A stretch of DNA of 64,000 nucleotides from Symbiodinium natans. Its lineage: Eukaryota; Sar; Dinophyceae; Suessiales; Symbiodiniaceae. Of the stretch, positions 16,604-30,343 are shown piece by piece. Each line of letters starts with the position of its first letter. The stretch's first letter is position 1. The notes under the pieces are model-generated. The model saw only the letters and a list, made by a program, of their open reading frames with translations, did not search any database and had not been told where the DNA came from. The DNA lies in assembly GCA_905221605.1 (NCBI GenBank), contig CAJNDS010000400.1, positions 42,501 to 106,500 of the forward strand, given 5' to 3'. The position numbers and the translations under genes were made by a program.

Positions 16604-19600
16604 ATGTTAGCGTTGGCGGGCAGCAGGAGTCTTGTGGCCATCGCTGCATTGCTTCAAGTTCTTGGGGCGAGTGCAGCCACGGTCACGGATGTGCAGTGGA
16701 AGGCAGGAGTGATTGCTGCAGGGCGTCAAAGTTGGCTGATTGCGAAGGTGCAATTTGAGTTCTTGATGATTGCCAAGGGTGTGAATGTGTCGAAAAGCAT
16801 GGCAAACATGGAGGAAAGCATCAGTCTCTTTGACTCTGGGCACATCGTGCTCAGGGATGGAAATGGGCTCGACATTGTCGAAGCACCCTCTCAGATCATC
16901 GTCACTGCTCTGGGCAATGTGCAGGCTAAGTGGTCACCGTTCAAGAATTTTCTCAAGGACAATGTCGCAAGCACTTCGCCTGCAGTTTTAAGCACACTCG
17001 ACGACATGGGCAGCGAGTTGTACGGGTTGACACAGATTTGCGCGTCCCGGTACGTCGATGCAATCAGTGGAGCGGGGGCGAATTTTTCGGGCCTACAAGT
17101 CAATACTGCGAACAGGCAAAGTATGCTCGTGGAAAAGATGGCAGCGGAAGCATTTCTACTACACTTTGGCGTCCGTCCGGACACCATGTTGAACCGGATT
17201 GTGGAGACGAGGACGTTGTTTGTTGATGCTCATGCTGGTCTCTTGGAAGGCCTTAACTTTGTCGGCTTGGAAGCCACCGTCAACAAATGCATCTCGAAAA
17301 AGATGCGCCTTGTCACCTTTTTCTGGGACGAGTTCAAGGAGGCCATTGACACTGTCATCTTCGAAGAGTTGGCGAGCGACAAGAGTCTGAATGACATCGT
17401 TGCCAAAATTGCAGGCCTAAGAACGGAAGCAGCAGCTGCGACTCTGGCCTATGCCGATCCACCGCCCAGTTGCCCCACCACTATGACACGTCGTCAGTGG
17501 CAGATGGCGTTTGATGTCTCCACCCGACAGCTCATGCATGCACAGAAAGCATGCAGGCTTTTCCTTCAGGCTGCCAAGGGAGTGAACACCCTCGACAGCC
17601 GCATCCTCTTCTCGAACTCAGACGTGAGCGCGACGGCAGACCTCAAAATGATGAGAGAGGGCTCCGTGGCAGCAGACATGGCTGCAGCTCCCACACAGCT
17701 GGTGTCCGAGCAGTATGGCGTAATGTGGCTCAGGTGGCTGAGTCTCGGAAACTTCATGGCACAAAACATTAACTTTGTGAGTGATGAGGACCACAGGCTC
17801 TTGCAAATCGTCGAGGATCAGGGCAAGCAGTTGTCAACTACGGCTTTGAAGCGTTGGAGAACATTTTCATTGAGTGCAAACTGAAGGCCCCTGAGGTGAA
17901 TTGCGAAGAGCTAAAAGTCACAGGGGTTCAGCGCATTCTCATCCAGAAAGCAGCATTTGAGGCAGTTCTGATTGGCCTTGCACGGAATGTCACGGAAAAC
18001 AAGAAGGAGATGATCCAGACAATTGCAAGGTTCGAAGGGTCTCAAAGTGGCTTGATTCATCAACAGCCGGGCCTACCCAGGACACTTGACATCTGCATCT
18101 TGCAGGAGATGAAACACGTTGACGACTTGTGGACGCCGTTCAAGAGCCTCTTACTGCAGGTTCATGATGGTGACCACAGCGTCGCCACCTTGTTGACGAT
18201 TTGGGGAATGACGTGGGATGCAGGAGTCGACCCCATGTCTGCTCAGCTTACCGTGGCCATGCGGGCATATGCGGACGGTCGAGGTGTGTGCACCCCGCCT
18301 CTGACGGCCTCCCGCCAGGAGTTGGAGTCTGCAATCAAGGAATTGGGGTTTCTCCGTGCGGGGACACAGAAATGGGCCAAGCACATCTTCTTGTCTGACA
18401 TCGGCATCGACAGTGCAGAGAACATGAACATGTCGCATGCAACGTTGAAGGATCTTTCGACACAGCTTGAACGGGTCATATCAGGGGACACTTCCGCAAC
18501 TCTCCCTGTGCCGATAGTGCAAGTTGTTGTGGATCGCCTCGTCGACCTTGCCGAAGATTTGGCTGATGTTCAAAGCTTGACGGTGGATCAATATGCTGAT
18601 GCCAGCCTCAATTTGCTACAGAAGTCAGAGCTAGCAATAACTGCTTACATAGACGCAGCTTTTCACATGGACCGAAATGTTCCAGGCGCCCGATCTAGCT
18701 TAGCAAGCAGCCTGCTGATGCTCCTCGAGAAGATGTGTAAAGAGGCAGTCTTGGTCGGCCTTGGCAAAGGGTCCGCGGCAGAGCTCGCTTCAAGCATCAA
18801 TCGCTATGAGACTTCTCAGCAGACCCTCAAGGCTGGGAATTCCGCGGAAGAATATGCAGCTGCTGTTGCCCAGATGGAAATCGTTGAATCTGCTTGGGTT
18901 GAGTTGCAACCCAAGGTACAGGCGATTGCATTAAGTGGAGCAGCCAGCGACATCGCGTTGAGCGAGATCACATCCAAGGCAGACGCCGTGAAAGCAGCGT
19001 TGCTTCCCGCCATTGACTTCTACTCGGTGATGACTGTGAAGAAGATTAAGGCCCCCATTGACATCCTTGTGCCTCTACCGATGACCGGCAGATGGTCCCC
19101 AGGCCCAACCATGAAAACAGCGGCGATGATCGGACGGGACATCATAAATCAGCAACAATTGGTTTTGCCCGGCTTCGAGATAAAGCTCAAGTTCTTGGAT
19201 GACCAGTGTGACTATGAGCACGCGATGCGTGCGGTGTTGGAAGAGTTTGCCAGCACAGACTCTTGGGTCGGGTTGGCTGGCATGGGTTGCTCGAGTGTCT
19301 GCGAATCGTTGGCAGTAGTCTCGTCTTCCATGTGGATCCCAACCGTGGGCATGGATTGCTCTGGCAAGTCCCTCTCTGATACCAGCCTCTTCCCGGACTT
19401 CGTTCGCCTTGGGGTCAAGACGACCTCGGCCAAGAATGTCATCATTGAGTGGGCAGAGATGTTCGCTTGGGAGCACATTGCAATTGTCTCCGGGGACCCC
19501 GCAATCTATCGAAACGAGGCCACAGAGTACCAGGAAGCCTTCGGCGACGCCGGCGTTGGCAACTCTTACGCTTCGTTGATTGAGACAGATTGGCAAGGTA

Positions 19601-20526
19601 TGTTGTCGACTATGGCCGCATTGAAGGATGGCAAGCGCCGCGTCGTTATGGTGTTCGGCAATGAGACCCTCTTCCGGATGGTGGTGTGTGCATCAGCAGA
19701 GGTCGGATCGAGGGAGGGAATGGTCTGGATCTCTGTGGGGATACGATCGCGGTCTTGGTGGACTGTGAATGACGGTGCAGTCTTGCAACATTCAGCATCT
19801 TGCACAGGTAGCAAGGTAAGTTCCCTCTTGCAGGGCGCACTCTTCATCACAGGTCTCGGCAAGTCGGCAAGTCAGGCCGAGCAACCTTTGGACTGTTATG
19901 ATGGGTATACTTCTGACAGTTTGCTTGACCTGATTAACAAGTCAATTGCGCAGGGCTACGAGGATGTCACGGGAAATTCTACGAATTCTACAGATGCTAC
20001 AGGTGCCATTGAAAATCCCCACGTCGAGCTCATGGGAGCCGGTGCGGACGCGATCTGTGTACAAGCCAAGGCAATACAGCACATGCTCCTCGAACATGAC
20101 ATCTCAAAATTACGCTCCCCGCAACATGCCGTGTACAAGAAGGCCGTGAGCTTCATCAGGGAGGAGCTTGAGATCGAGGGTGTCTCGGGGCCGGTGAAGT
20201 TCTCGGGCAATGACAAACCCGGTCGGCTTGGTTTGTGGCAACTCAGTGGTTCGGAGAGAATTCCAGTTGGCACCGTCTACGAAAACGGCACCATCGAGAC
20301 AGGTTGGAGTGAAGGCCTGCGGAACGAAACCTGGCTTCCAGCATTTCCGGAGCCGGAACCGTTCCCAATCGTGTACGTTGTAGTATCTCTCGCAGCGGTA
20401 TGGATGATTTGTTGTCCCCTTCTTTTCGGATGCCTTGCGGGTCACTATGGAAGCCTGTCCGCTCTGTTTGCGTGGATGCCAAAGGGCTCGCGAAGAAAAG
20501 AAGCAAAAGAAGCTGTGGGCGTGTGA
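16604..20526 (+). pseudogene. copy B: long-form PilJ/ANF-receptor-like gene, frameshifted
   Basis: The start at 16604 is equivalent to copy E. The reading frame is lost at about 17831, where one T of a TTT is missing relative to copy C (GCAGTTGTC against GCAGTTTGTC). This gives a stop at 17882-17884. The rest continues in another frame from about 17832 to the normal stop at 20526 and encodes the remaining PilJ-like repeats, the complete ANF-receptor-type domain and the transmembrane tail. Otherwise nearly identical to copy C at a spacing of 6,003 bp. It could be a pseudogene, or the deletion could be an assembly error. Confidence 0.75.
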
Positions 20527-22048
20527 GACAGAGAAGAGTCTTGGCATCCCGAAAGTGCAGAGACTGTGTTCATCATGATGGCGAATGGAGATGGAAATGG
20601 TATGAGAGGCTGTGGAGACCCTACAGTTCAAATTCGAGACGGGCTGTGAACAGCCTGTGGCGAGTCAATGGTGGCTCGTACAACGATGATGGGCCATGAT
20701 TTGCTTGCAGCGATGCTTTCTAAAAACCCAGAGCTCAAAACCTACAATTCAAGGTGTTGGCGAAGCCAAAAGCTCAATACCTACATGTCGTCAAGTTGTT
20801 GGCGAAGCCTTTTGCGATGCACAAAGCTTTACGTGCATCAAGGCTGTGTGAACAAGATGTGAGTTCCATAATGGGAGCGCTTACGATGCACAAGGCCTGC
20901 CGTGCATCAAGCTCCAGTGAGTGGCAAATGGAAGTTCGCTCCCTCACATTGTGCAGTGTATGTTTTTTAAGTCTCCGCCAGCGAAGCCTTTGCGATGCAC
21001 AAAGCTTTACGTGCATCAAGGCTGTGTGAACAAGATGTGAGTTTCACCCCCCCACCCCCCCCCACCCCACAAGCAATGACGCCGGTTCAGGTGCCGTGGG
21101 AACACTAATCAAAGCCAATAGAAAACAGGAAAGTTATTGTAAGCGCGTGTATTCATTAAAAAGAACGCCAGAACGGGACACGCACAAATGGGAGCTCTTA
21201 CGATGCACAAGGCTTTACGTGCATCAAGCTCCAGTCAGGAGCACATGTAAATACGTTTCCTGAATTTCTTGCACGTTTTTTCAGTCTCCGCTCTAACGTA
21301 GGGAGAGGCTTGAAGGTGAGTGCATGGCTCTGGCCATTTGCCTCAAGGCGGGGTGACGTGGTGACAATCCCGCTACCGCCCAAGTGTTTTGTACAGAGTC
21401 AGACGTTTAGAACCGAGCGTCGACTTGCAGGCGCCATTTGTAGTGCCAAGGAGGGCTTTCGAAAAGTTTGCTCCAGTTCGCGTTCATTTTGCTTATGGGT
21501 TCTTCCCGCTTTCTACATCGGAGGGAAGAGAGGGTGCTTCGGTCGTTTTTTACTACGACAAGTGAAGGGCGGCAAGTCCCCCATTTTCTGTGAGGACTAT
21601 ACTGCCTCTGCTAGCCGTCTTTGTTCCCAAGAAGCTGCTCACAGCGCTCCTTTCTATGGCACCGCTGGCAAGGCATGTGGCGCAGGAAGGTAGCTTAATG
21701 TAGCTTATTTACCTTCTCTTCTTTCGCTTGAAGAGGGTGTGGACGTTTGGGCTGTGCTTTGGGCTGTGCTTTGTGCTGTGCTTTGCGTGATCATGTCGAG
21801 CATAAAGGCATTAGCTTTCTGAAGGAGAATGCGGTGGGGTTTCTTCGTAGCCTTGCTGAGATTTCTTTCGTGGCTGTTTCAAAAATGTAAAATAATTTAA
21901 TCTTGTATCCCCTTCATGCAAGCATTCTTTTCGCAAATGGGGGAAGCTGCGAGCCTTTCCAAACAACAACGTGCGAAGCATTGTGTTTGCAAATGGGGGG
22001 GGGGGGGGCGGCGGGCTGCCCTAGTCTTTTCAGCCGTGCAAACGTGCT
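20527..22048. other. intergenic spacer B-C
   Basis: A near copy of the A-B spacer with an extra about 170-bp segment (20868-21040) that adds two more hairpin elements. C-rich run at about 21046-21069 and poly-G at about 21996-22010. No gene seen. Confidence 0.6.
20806..21232 (+). repeat. four hairpin elements, 3' flank of copy B
   Basis: GATGCAC...GTGCATC stem-loops at 20816-20839, 20885-20908, 20994-21017 and 21202-21225, alternating AGCCTT-type and GGAGC-type outer arms. The second has a changed loop (AAGGCCTGCC) and GGAGC/GCTCC outer pairing. Confidence 0.8.
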
Positions 22049-22210
22049 TCCCTCTTGTCTTCTTTTCTATCTTGTCTTCTCTTGTCTCTTGTCTTCTTTT
22101 GTCTCTTGTTTTCTCTTGTCTCTTGTCTTCTTTTGTCTCTTGTCTTCTCTTGTCTCTTGTCTTCTCTTGTCTCTTGTCTTCTCTTGTCTTGTCTTGTCTT
22201 GTTTTGTTTT
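22049..22210. repeat. pyrimidine minisatellite upstream of copy C
   Basis: Almost identical to the tract upstream of copy B, as expected from the 6,003-bp tandem duplication. Confidence 0.9.
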
Positions 22211-22606
22211 GAATGGGTTTTTTTCGAGGGAGTACCGCATGCCAATGAGCATCCCTGCTGCGGCATTCAAGCTTGCGCAAGTTTGCGGTGCAGTTGGAGA
22301 GACCTCTAAATGGATTCCGCAGGACAGACGTATGAAGGTGTTGTGGAAAGTTGTCTGGGTGAACGTGCTGACAAGAGGGACAATTGGGCTCTGAGCATGA
22401 ATGCAATTCGGAGGAGATGCTGATTTAGGTCTTTGTCTTGGCTTAGCGCTTCGATTCTTGTTTGATCGTTCTTGCGAGGTGTGTCGCCCGAATCCGAATC
22501 GCAGTTGAACTTAAACTTAAACTCACTCCACCACTACTTTGTCGTAGCCTTTTTCAGTTCATTTCTGTGCCCCTCGTGCCTTCCCTGGTGCCTTTTTCAG
22601 CTCCTA

Positions 22607-25600
22607 ATGTTAGCGTTGGCGGGCAGCAGGAGTCTTGTGGCCATCGCTGCATTGCTTCAAGTTCTTGGGGCAAGTGCAGTCACGGTCACGGATGTGCAGT
22701 GGAAGGCAGGAGTGATTGCTGCAGGGCGTCAAAGTTGGCTGATTGCGAAGGTGCAATTTGAGTTCTTGATGATTGCCAAGGGTGTGAATGTGTCGAAAAG
22801 CATGGCAAACATGGAGGAAAGCATCAGTCTCTTTGACTCTGGGCACATCGTGCTCAGGGATGGAAATGGGCTCGACATTGTCGAAGCACCCTCTCAGATC
22901 ATCGTCACTGCTCTGGGCAATGTGCAGGCTAAGTGGTCACCGTTCAAGAATTTTCTCAAGGACAATGTCGCAAGCACTTCGCCTGCAGTTTTAAGCACAC
23001 TCGACGACATGGGCAGCGAGTTGTACGGGTTGACACAGATTTGCGCGTCCCGGTACGTCGATGCAATCAGTGGAGCGGGGGCGAATTTTTCGGGCCTACA
23101 AGTCAATACTGCGAACAGGCAAAGTATGCTCGTGGAAAAGATGGCAGCGGAAGCATTTCTACTACACTTTGGCGTCCGTCCGGACACCATGTTGAACCGG
23201 ATTGTGGAGACGAGGACGTTGTTTGTTGATGCTCATGCTGGTCTCTTGGAAGGCCTTAACTTTGTCGGCTTGGAAGCCACCGTCAACAAATGCATCTCGA
23301 AAAAGATGCGCCTTGTCACCTTTTTCTGGGACGAGTTCAAGGAGGCCATTGACACTGTCATCTTCGAAGAGTTGGCGAGCGACAAGAGTCTGAATGACAT
23401 CGTTGCCAAAATTGCAGGCCTAAGAACGGAAGCAGCAGCTGCGACTCTGGCCTATGCCGATCCACCGCCCAGTTGCCCCACCACTATGACACGTCGTCAG
23501 TGGCAGATGGCGTTTGATGTCTCCACCCGACAGCTCATGCATGCACAGAAAGCATGCAGGCTTTTCCTTCAGGCTGCCAAGGGAGTGAACACCCTCGACA
23601 GCCGCATCCTCTTCTCGAACTCAGACGTGAGCGCGACGGCAGACCTCAAAATGATGAGAGAGGGCTCCGTGGCAGCAGACATGGCTGCAGCTCCCACACA
23701 GCTGGTGTCCGAGCAGTATGGCGTAATGTGGCTCAGGTGGCTGAGTCTCGGAAACTTCATGGCACAAAACATTAACTTTGTGAGTGATGAGGACCACAGG
23801 CTCTTGCAAATCGTCGAGGATCAGGGCAAGCAGTTTGTCAACTACGGCTTTGAAGCGTTGGAGAACATTTTCATTGAGTGCAAACTGAAGGCCCCTGAGG
23901 TGAATTGCGAAGAGCTAAAAGTCACAGGGGTTCAGCGCATTCTCATCCAGAAAGCAGCATTTGAGGCAGTTCTGATTGGCCTTGCACGGAATGTCACGGA
24001 AAACAAGAAGGAGATGATCCAGACAATTGCAAGGTTCGAAGGGTCTCAAAGTGGCTTGATTCATCAACAGCCGGGCCTACCCAGGACACTTGACATCTGC
24101 ATCTTGCAGGAGATGAAACACGTTGACGACTTGTGGACGCCGTTCAAGAGCCTCTTACTGCAGGTTCATGATGGTGACCACAGCGTCGCCACCTTGTTGA
24201 CGATTTGGGGAATGACGTGGGATGCAGGAGTCGACCCCATGTCTGCTCAGCTTACCGTGGCCATGCGGGCATATGCGGACGGTCGAGGTGTGTGCACCCC
24301 GCCTCTGACGGCCTCCCGCCAGGAGTTGGAGTCTGCAATCAAGGAATTGGGGTTTCTCCGTGCGGGGACACAGAAATGGGCCAAGCACATCTTCTTGTCT
24401 GACATCGGCATCGACAGTGCAGAGAACATGAACATGTCGCATGCAACGTTGAAGGATCTTTCGACACAGCTTGAACGGGTCATATCAGGGGACACTTCCG
24501 CAACTCTCCCTGTGCCGATAGTGCAAGTTGTTGTGGATCGCCTCGTCGACCTTGCCGAAGATTTGGCTGATGTTCAAAGCTTGACGGTGGATCAATATGC
24601 TGATGCCAGCCTCAATTTGCTACAGAAGTCAGAGCTAGCAATAAATGCTTACATAGACGCAGCTTTTCACATGGACCGAAATGTTCCAGGCGCCCGATCT
24701 AGCTTAGCAAGCAGCCTGCTGATGCTCCTCGAGAAGATGTGTAAAGAGGCAGTCTTGGTCGGCCTTGGCAAAGGGTCCGCGGCAGAGCTCGCTTCAAGCA
24801 TCAATCGCTATGAGACTTCTCAGCAGACCCTCAAGGCTGGGAATTCCGCGGAAGAATATGCAGCTGCTGTTGCCCAGATGGAAATCGTTGAATCTGCTTG
24901 AACCCAAGGTACAGGCGATTGCATTAAGTGGAGCAGCCAGCGACATCGCGTTGAGCGAGATCACATCCAAGGCAGACGCCGTGAAAGCAGCGTTGCTTCC
25001 CGCCATTGACTTCTACTCGGTGATGACTGTGAAGAAGATTAAGGCCCCAATTGACATCCTTGTGCCTCTACCGATGACCGGCAGATGGTCTCCAGGCCCA
25101 ACCATGAAAACAGCGGCGATGATCGGACGGGACATCATAAATCAGCAACAATTGGTTTTGCCCGGCTTCGAGATAAAGCTCAAGTTCTTGGATGACCAGT
25201 GTGACTATGAGCACGCGATGCGTGCGGTGTTGGAAGAGTTTGCCAGCACAGACTCTTGGGTCGGGTTGGCTGGCATGGGTTGCTCGAGTGTCTGCGAATC
25301 GTTGGCAGTAGTCTCGTCTTCCATGTGGATCCCAACCGTGGGCATGGATTGCTCTGGCAAGTCCCTCTCTGATACCAGCCTCTTCCCGGACTTCGTTCGC
25401 CTTGGGGTCAAGACGACCTCGGCCAAGAATGTCATCATTGAGTGGGCAGAGATGTTCGCTTGGGAGCACATTGCAATTGTCTCCGGGGACCCCGCAATCT
25501 ATCGAAACGAGGCCACAGAGTACCAGGAAGCCTTCGGCGACGCCGGCGTTGGCAACTCTTACGCTTCGTTGATTGAGACAGATTGGCAAGGTATGTTGTC

Positions 25601-26519
25601 GACTATGGCCGCATTGAAGGATGGCAAGCGCCGCGTCGTTATGGTGTTCGGCAATGAGACCCTCTTCCGGATGGTGGTGTGTGCATCAGCAGAGGTCGGA
25701 TCGAGGGAGGGAATGGTCTGGATCTCTGTGGGGATACGATCGCGGTCTTGGTGGACTGTGAACGACGAGGCAGTCTTGCAACATTCAGCATCTTGCACCG
25801 GTAGCAAGGTAAGTTCCCTCTTGCAGGGCGCACTCTTCATCACAGGTCTTGGCAAGTCGGCAAGTCAGGCCGAGCAACCTTTGGACTGTTATGATGGGTA
25901 TACTTCTGACAGTTTGCTTGACCTGATTAACAAGTCAATTGCGCAGGGCTACGAGGATGTCACGGGAAATTCTACGAATTCTACAGATGCTACAGGTGCC
26001 ATTGAAAATCCCCACGTCGAGCTCATGGGAGCCGGTGCGGACGCGATCTGTGTACAAGCCAAGGCAATACAGCACATGCTCCTCGAACATGACATCTCAA
26101 AGTTACGCTCCCCGCAACATGCCGTGTACAAGAAGGCCGTGAGCTTCATCAGGGAGGAGCTTGAGATCGAGGGTGTCTCGGGGCCGGTGAAGTTCTCGGG
26201 CAATGACAAACCCGGTCGGCTTGGTTTGTGGCAACTCAGTGGTTCGGAGAGAATTCCAGTTGGCACCGTCTACGAAAACGGCACCATCGAGACAGGTTGG
26301 AGTGAAGGCCTGCGGAACGAAACCTGGCTTCCAGCATTTCCGGAGCCGGAACCGTTCCCAATCGTGTACGTTGTAGTATCTCTCGCAGCGGTATGGATGA
26401 TTTGTTGTCCCCTTCTTTTCGGATGCCTTGCGGGTCACTATGGAAGCCTGTCCGCTCTGTTTGCGTGGATGCCAAAGGGCTCGCGAAGAAAAGAAGCAAA
26501 AGAAGCTCTGGGCGTGTGA
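22607..26519 (+). pseudogene. copy C: long-form gene broken by an 11-bp deletion
   Basis: Start at 22607. The frame is intact through the third main PilJ-like repeat, then an 11-bp deletion at 24900/24901 (relative to copy B) creates a TGA at 24899-24901. The downstream part, including the whole ANF-receptor-type domain and the C-terminal membrane helix, remains open to 26519. Copies B and C share the shortened GLGKGS where A, D and E have GLGKEGS, so they are each other's closest relatives. Confidence 0.8.
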
Positions 26520-28190
26520 GACAGAGAAGAGTCTTGGCATCCCGAAAGTGCAGAGACTGTGTTCATCATGATGGCGAATGGAGATGGAAATGGTATGAGA
26601 GGCTGTGGAGACCCTACAGTTCAAATTCGAGACGGGCTGTGAACAGCCTGTGGCGAGTCAATGGTGGCTCGTACAACGATGATGGGCCATGATTTGCTTG
26701 CAGCGATGCTTTCTAAAAACCCAGAGCTCAAAACCTACAATTCAAGGTGTTGGCGAAGCCAAAAGCTCAATACCTACATGTCGTCAAGTTGTTGGCGAAG
26801 CCTTTTGCGATGCACAAAGCTTTACGTGCATCAAGGCTGTGTGAACAAGATGTGAGTTTCACCCCCCCACCCCCCCCCACCCCACAAGCCATGACGCCGG
26901 TTCAGGTGCCGTGGGAACACTAATCACAACCAATAGAAACAGAAAAATGATCATAAGCGCGTGTATTCATTTAAAAAAACGCCAGAATGGGACACGCATA
27001 AATGGGAGCTCTTACGATACACAAGGCTTTTCGGTCCCCCCCCACAAGCAATGACGCCGGTTCAGGTGCCGTGGGAACACCAATCAAAGCCAATAGAAAA
27101 CAGGAAAGTTATTGTAAGCGCGTGTATTCATTAAAAAAAACGCCAGAACGGGACACGCACAAATGGGAGCTCTTACGATGCACAAGGCTTTACGTGCATC
27201 AAGCTCCAGTCAGGAGCACATGTAAATACGTTTCCTGAATTTCTTGCACGTTTTTTCAGTCTCCGCTCTAACGTAGGGAGAGGCTTGAAGGTGAGTGCAT
27301 GGCTCTGGCCATTTGCCTCAAGGCGGGGTGACGTGGTGACAATCCCGCTACCGCCCAAGTGTTTTGTACAGAGTCAGACGTTTAGAACCGAGCGTCGACT
27401 TGCAGGCGCCATTTGTAGTGCCAAGGAGGGCTTTCGAAAAGTTTGCTCCAGTTCGCGTTCATTTTGCTTATGGGTTCTTCCCGCTTTCTACATCGGAGGG
27501 AAGAGAGGGTGCTTCGGTCGTTTTTTACTACGACAAGTGAAGGGCGGCAAGTCCCCCATTTTCTGTGAGGACTATACTGCCTCTGCTAGCCGTCTTTGTT
27601 CCCAAGAAGATGCTCACAGCGCTCCTTTCTATAGCACCGCTGGCAAGGCATGTGGCGCAGGAAGGTAGCTTAATGTAGCTTATTTACCTTCTCTTCTTTC
27701 GCTTGAAGAGGGTGTGGACGTTTGGGCTGTGCTTTGGGCTGTGCTTTGTGCTGTGCTTTGTGTGATCATGTCGAGCATAAAGGCATTAGCTTTCTGAAGG
27801 AGAATGCGGTGGGGTTTCTTCGTAGCCTTGCTGAGATTTCTTTCGTGGCTGTTTCAAATGTAAAATAATTTAATCTTGTATCCCCTTCATGCAAGCATTC
27901 TTTTCGCAAATGGGGGAAGCTGCGAGCCTTTCCAAACAACAGCGTGCGAAGCATTGTGTTTGCAAATGGGGGGGGGGGGGCTGCCCTGGTCTTTTCAGCC
28001 GTGCAAACGTGCTTCCAAAATATCTGAGGATGCACGAAGAAGCCTGCCACCTTCTTCACCCAAAGGACCGGTTTAGCTTTACACCCTACGCCAACTTCCC
28101 CGAAACCCCCAAGATTCCCCTGAAAAAAAAACCCCGCAATTAGGTGAAGCCCAAAAAAACAGTTTAAGTTCTCCCCCCCCAAAACCCTAA
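26520..28190. other. intergenic spacer C-D, first half
   Basis: Repeats the A-B spacer with an internal duplication of the segment that follows the C-rich run (about 26884-27046 repeated from about 27047). The homology to the B/C spacer stops near 28015, inside what would have been the minisatellite. From there new sequence begins, with no recognised gene. Confidence 0.55.
26809..27207 (+). repeat. paired hairpin elements, 3' flank of copy C
   Basis: GATGCAC...GTGCATC stem-loops at 26819-26842 and 27177-27200 with the same two kinds of outer arms as after copy A. Confidence 0.8.
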
Positions 28191-28539
28191 AGGGCCGCAG
28201 AGCCCCGTAGTGATGAGCGCGCCCTTAAGGGACTTCAAGGAGGCCGAACATGCCGGGTGGGGGATCTTTGTCCTTGGAGAGGGACGTTTGGTGACCCTGT
28301 CACCCTTTTAGAAGTGGGAGGGTATGCAGCCTGAACTTCAGAATACGTACATGGAGCAAGAGACAAAGAAGGGACGGCGAGTTCGTGCAGGAAGAGTTCT
28401 GAGCTTTGTGACCACAGCTTGCACGTACTTCAAATTGAAACCAATCGTCCGTTTCATCTTTTCCGTGAACCGCAGCCCAGCCAAGGACAATCGTGGTAAT
28501 AGTTCGAAAAAGGGGTACCTTGAACATCTCTCCGAGTTA

Positions 28540-30100
28540 ACTTGCTGAATGGTACATGCAGTCTGTGCACGTGACAGCCTGTCTTTCAGCGACAAGAGAT
28601 GGATATGGCTGGTGGGAAAGTGCAGCTCTGCCATGTTTTGTGATGGTTCCGCGATGTTCTCCAGAAGTTCTCGGATGTTCTCCGATGTTCTGCGATGTTC
28701 GACGATGTTCGGTGATGTTCGACGATGTTCGGCGATAGGTATCTCGGAGATGAAGCCAAGATGAGCTGTGCGGCTGTTCAACTCAGCATCTGCTGCTTTC
28801 TCTGATCTTGCTCTCTCGAGCTGCTCGCACGCGAAAGTTCCAGCCTGGCCATCTACCGACCCTAAACCCTAAAGCCTAAAGCCTAAAGCCTAAACCCTAA
28901 ACCCTAAACCCTAAACCCCAAACCCTAAACCCAAAACCCAAAACCGCCTTGCGCATGAAGAGCCCGCCATGTTCAGCTTCACTTTCTTGGCCCGCAGCTG
29001 CGCGGCTGGGAAACAGCCCAGCAGTGAAGCAGCGCGAAGTGCCGCAGGCCAGGTCTGAAGGATTTAGGGTTTAGGGTTTAGGGCTTAGGGTTTAGGGTTT
29101 AGAGGTCCCGTTCTTGAAGGGCCTGGTTTTTGACCAGACCAGGTCATCCGTGATGTTCAAGGGCCCTGAAAGATTCTGAAGCCTTCAAATTATTCGGGGT
29201 GTAAGGTACCAAGAAGCGAAATGCCCCCGTGCCCGTGGTGCAGGGCCAGACCGAGAGTCGAAGCGATGGTGGCGCCCTTGGATTTGGGTTCTAGCTGGGG
29301 CTTTGGGGATGTGCCCTGGAGGCTTCGGGTTCAGGGGGTTTATGGCGCTCATGGGGCCTCGAAAGGGCACTGCAGACGGCTTGCGGTTTGCGCCGAGCTT
29401 GGGCAGTTGGAGGCTCAAGGTCTTGGAGTGTGGGGTGTCGAGGTGTGGGTTTCTCTATGTGCATGCCACAACCCATCAGTCGTCCAATTTGTTTTGCCAG
29501 AAAGTCAGTCTGCGTGGGGCAGCGACAGAGGCGCCAGCTGCCGACGGAAAGCCTGAAGAGCCAGCTGCAGAGCCGGCGGGAGCCCCGAAAAAGCACGCGC
29601 CGGGGTTCAGGCCTCGTAGACGCTCATTTGGGGTGTAGGACTTTGAGGACTCAGGCGAGTTTTCGCGACCTCCTTGAAAAATCTTTTGGAAGTTTCTGGT
29701 GGTTTCGAGTCGGCTCGGTTGTGGTGGCCATATCTGTGCGTACATACATTTGCATGCTGTACACAGTATGGAAGGGATCCTGCGTGATTCAGAAACTGGT
29801 CGCGATTCAGGAAACCACGGGGTTCAGGACGACACGCGAAGAAGGAAGCCGCGCGTTCAGGAAACCCCGTAGTTCAGGAAACAGTTTTTTTTGGAAACTC
29901 CGCGATTCAGGAAACTCCGCGGTTCGGGAAACCACGTGATTTGGGAAACCACGCGGTTCAGAAAACCGCGCGGTCGAGGAAACTGGGGGGGTGGGTGGGT
30001 GGGATTGGGGTCGGAGGGGGGGGTGATACGCTCCTTCCAGGTTCCCGAGTGAGCAGTGGGGTATCAACAACACAAAGGAACACGTTGGGATACCCGGACC
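28540..30100. repeat. segmental duplication, upstream copy
   Basis: This block recurs at about 34090-35580 with small differences. It contains, in order, a GATGTTC-type short tandem repeat (28650-28736), a CCCTAAA telomere-like array (28861-28930), an exon-like island, TTTAGGG units (29060-29102), an Ala/Glu/Pro-coding island (29519-29595) and a degenerate GGAAAC-CGCG-TTC tandem repeat (29780-29985). It is inserted between copies C and D; the second copy lies between D and E. Confidence 0.75.
28861..28930 (+). repeat. interstitial telomere-like CCCTAAA array
   Basis: About ten CCCTAAA units mixed with CCTAAAG variants. The matching array in the second copy is at 34398-34505. TTTAGGG is the plant-type telomere repeat also used by dinoflagellates. 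Confidence 0.85.
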
Positions 30101-30123
30101 CCTTCGCGGGTCATCTTGGGAGT

Positions 30124-30343
30124 CTTGTCTCTTCTTGTCTCTTCTTGTCTCTCGTCTTCTCTTGTTTCTTGTCTTTCTCGTCTCTTGTCTTCTTTTCTCT
30201 CTTGTCTTCTCTTGTCTCTTGTCTTCTTTTCTCTCTTGTCTTCTCTTGTCTCTTGTCTTCTTTTGTCTCTTGTCTTCTCTTGTCTCTTGTCTTCTCTTGT
30301 CTCTTGTCTTCTCTTGTGTTGTCTTGTCTTGTTTTGTTTTGAA
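30124..30343. repeat. pyrimidine minisatellite upstream of copy D
   Basis: Same family as the tracts upstream of B and C, ending with the same GAATGGG-T8-CGAGGG block. Confidence 0.9.

Noticed and set aside
19075-19596. Minus-strand ORF of 173 aa, repeated in copies C and E
   Set aside because: Antisense shadow of the ANF-type domain; it follows the conserved sense sequence.
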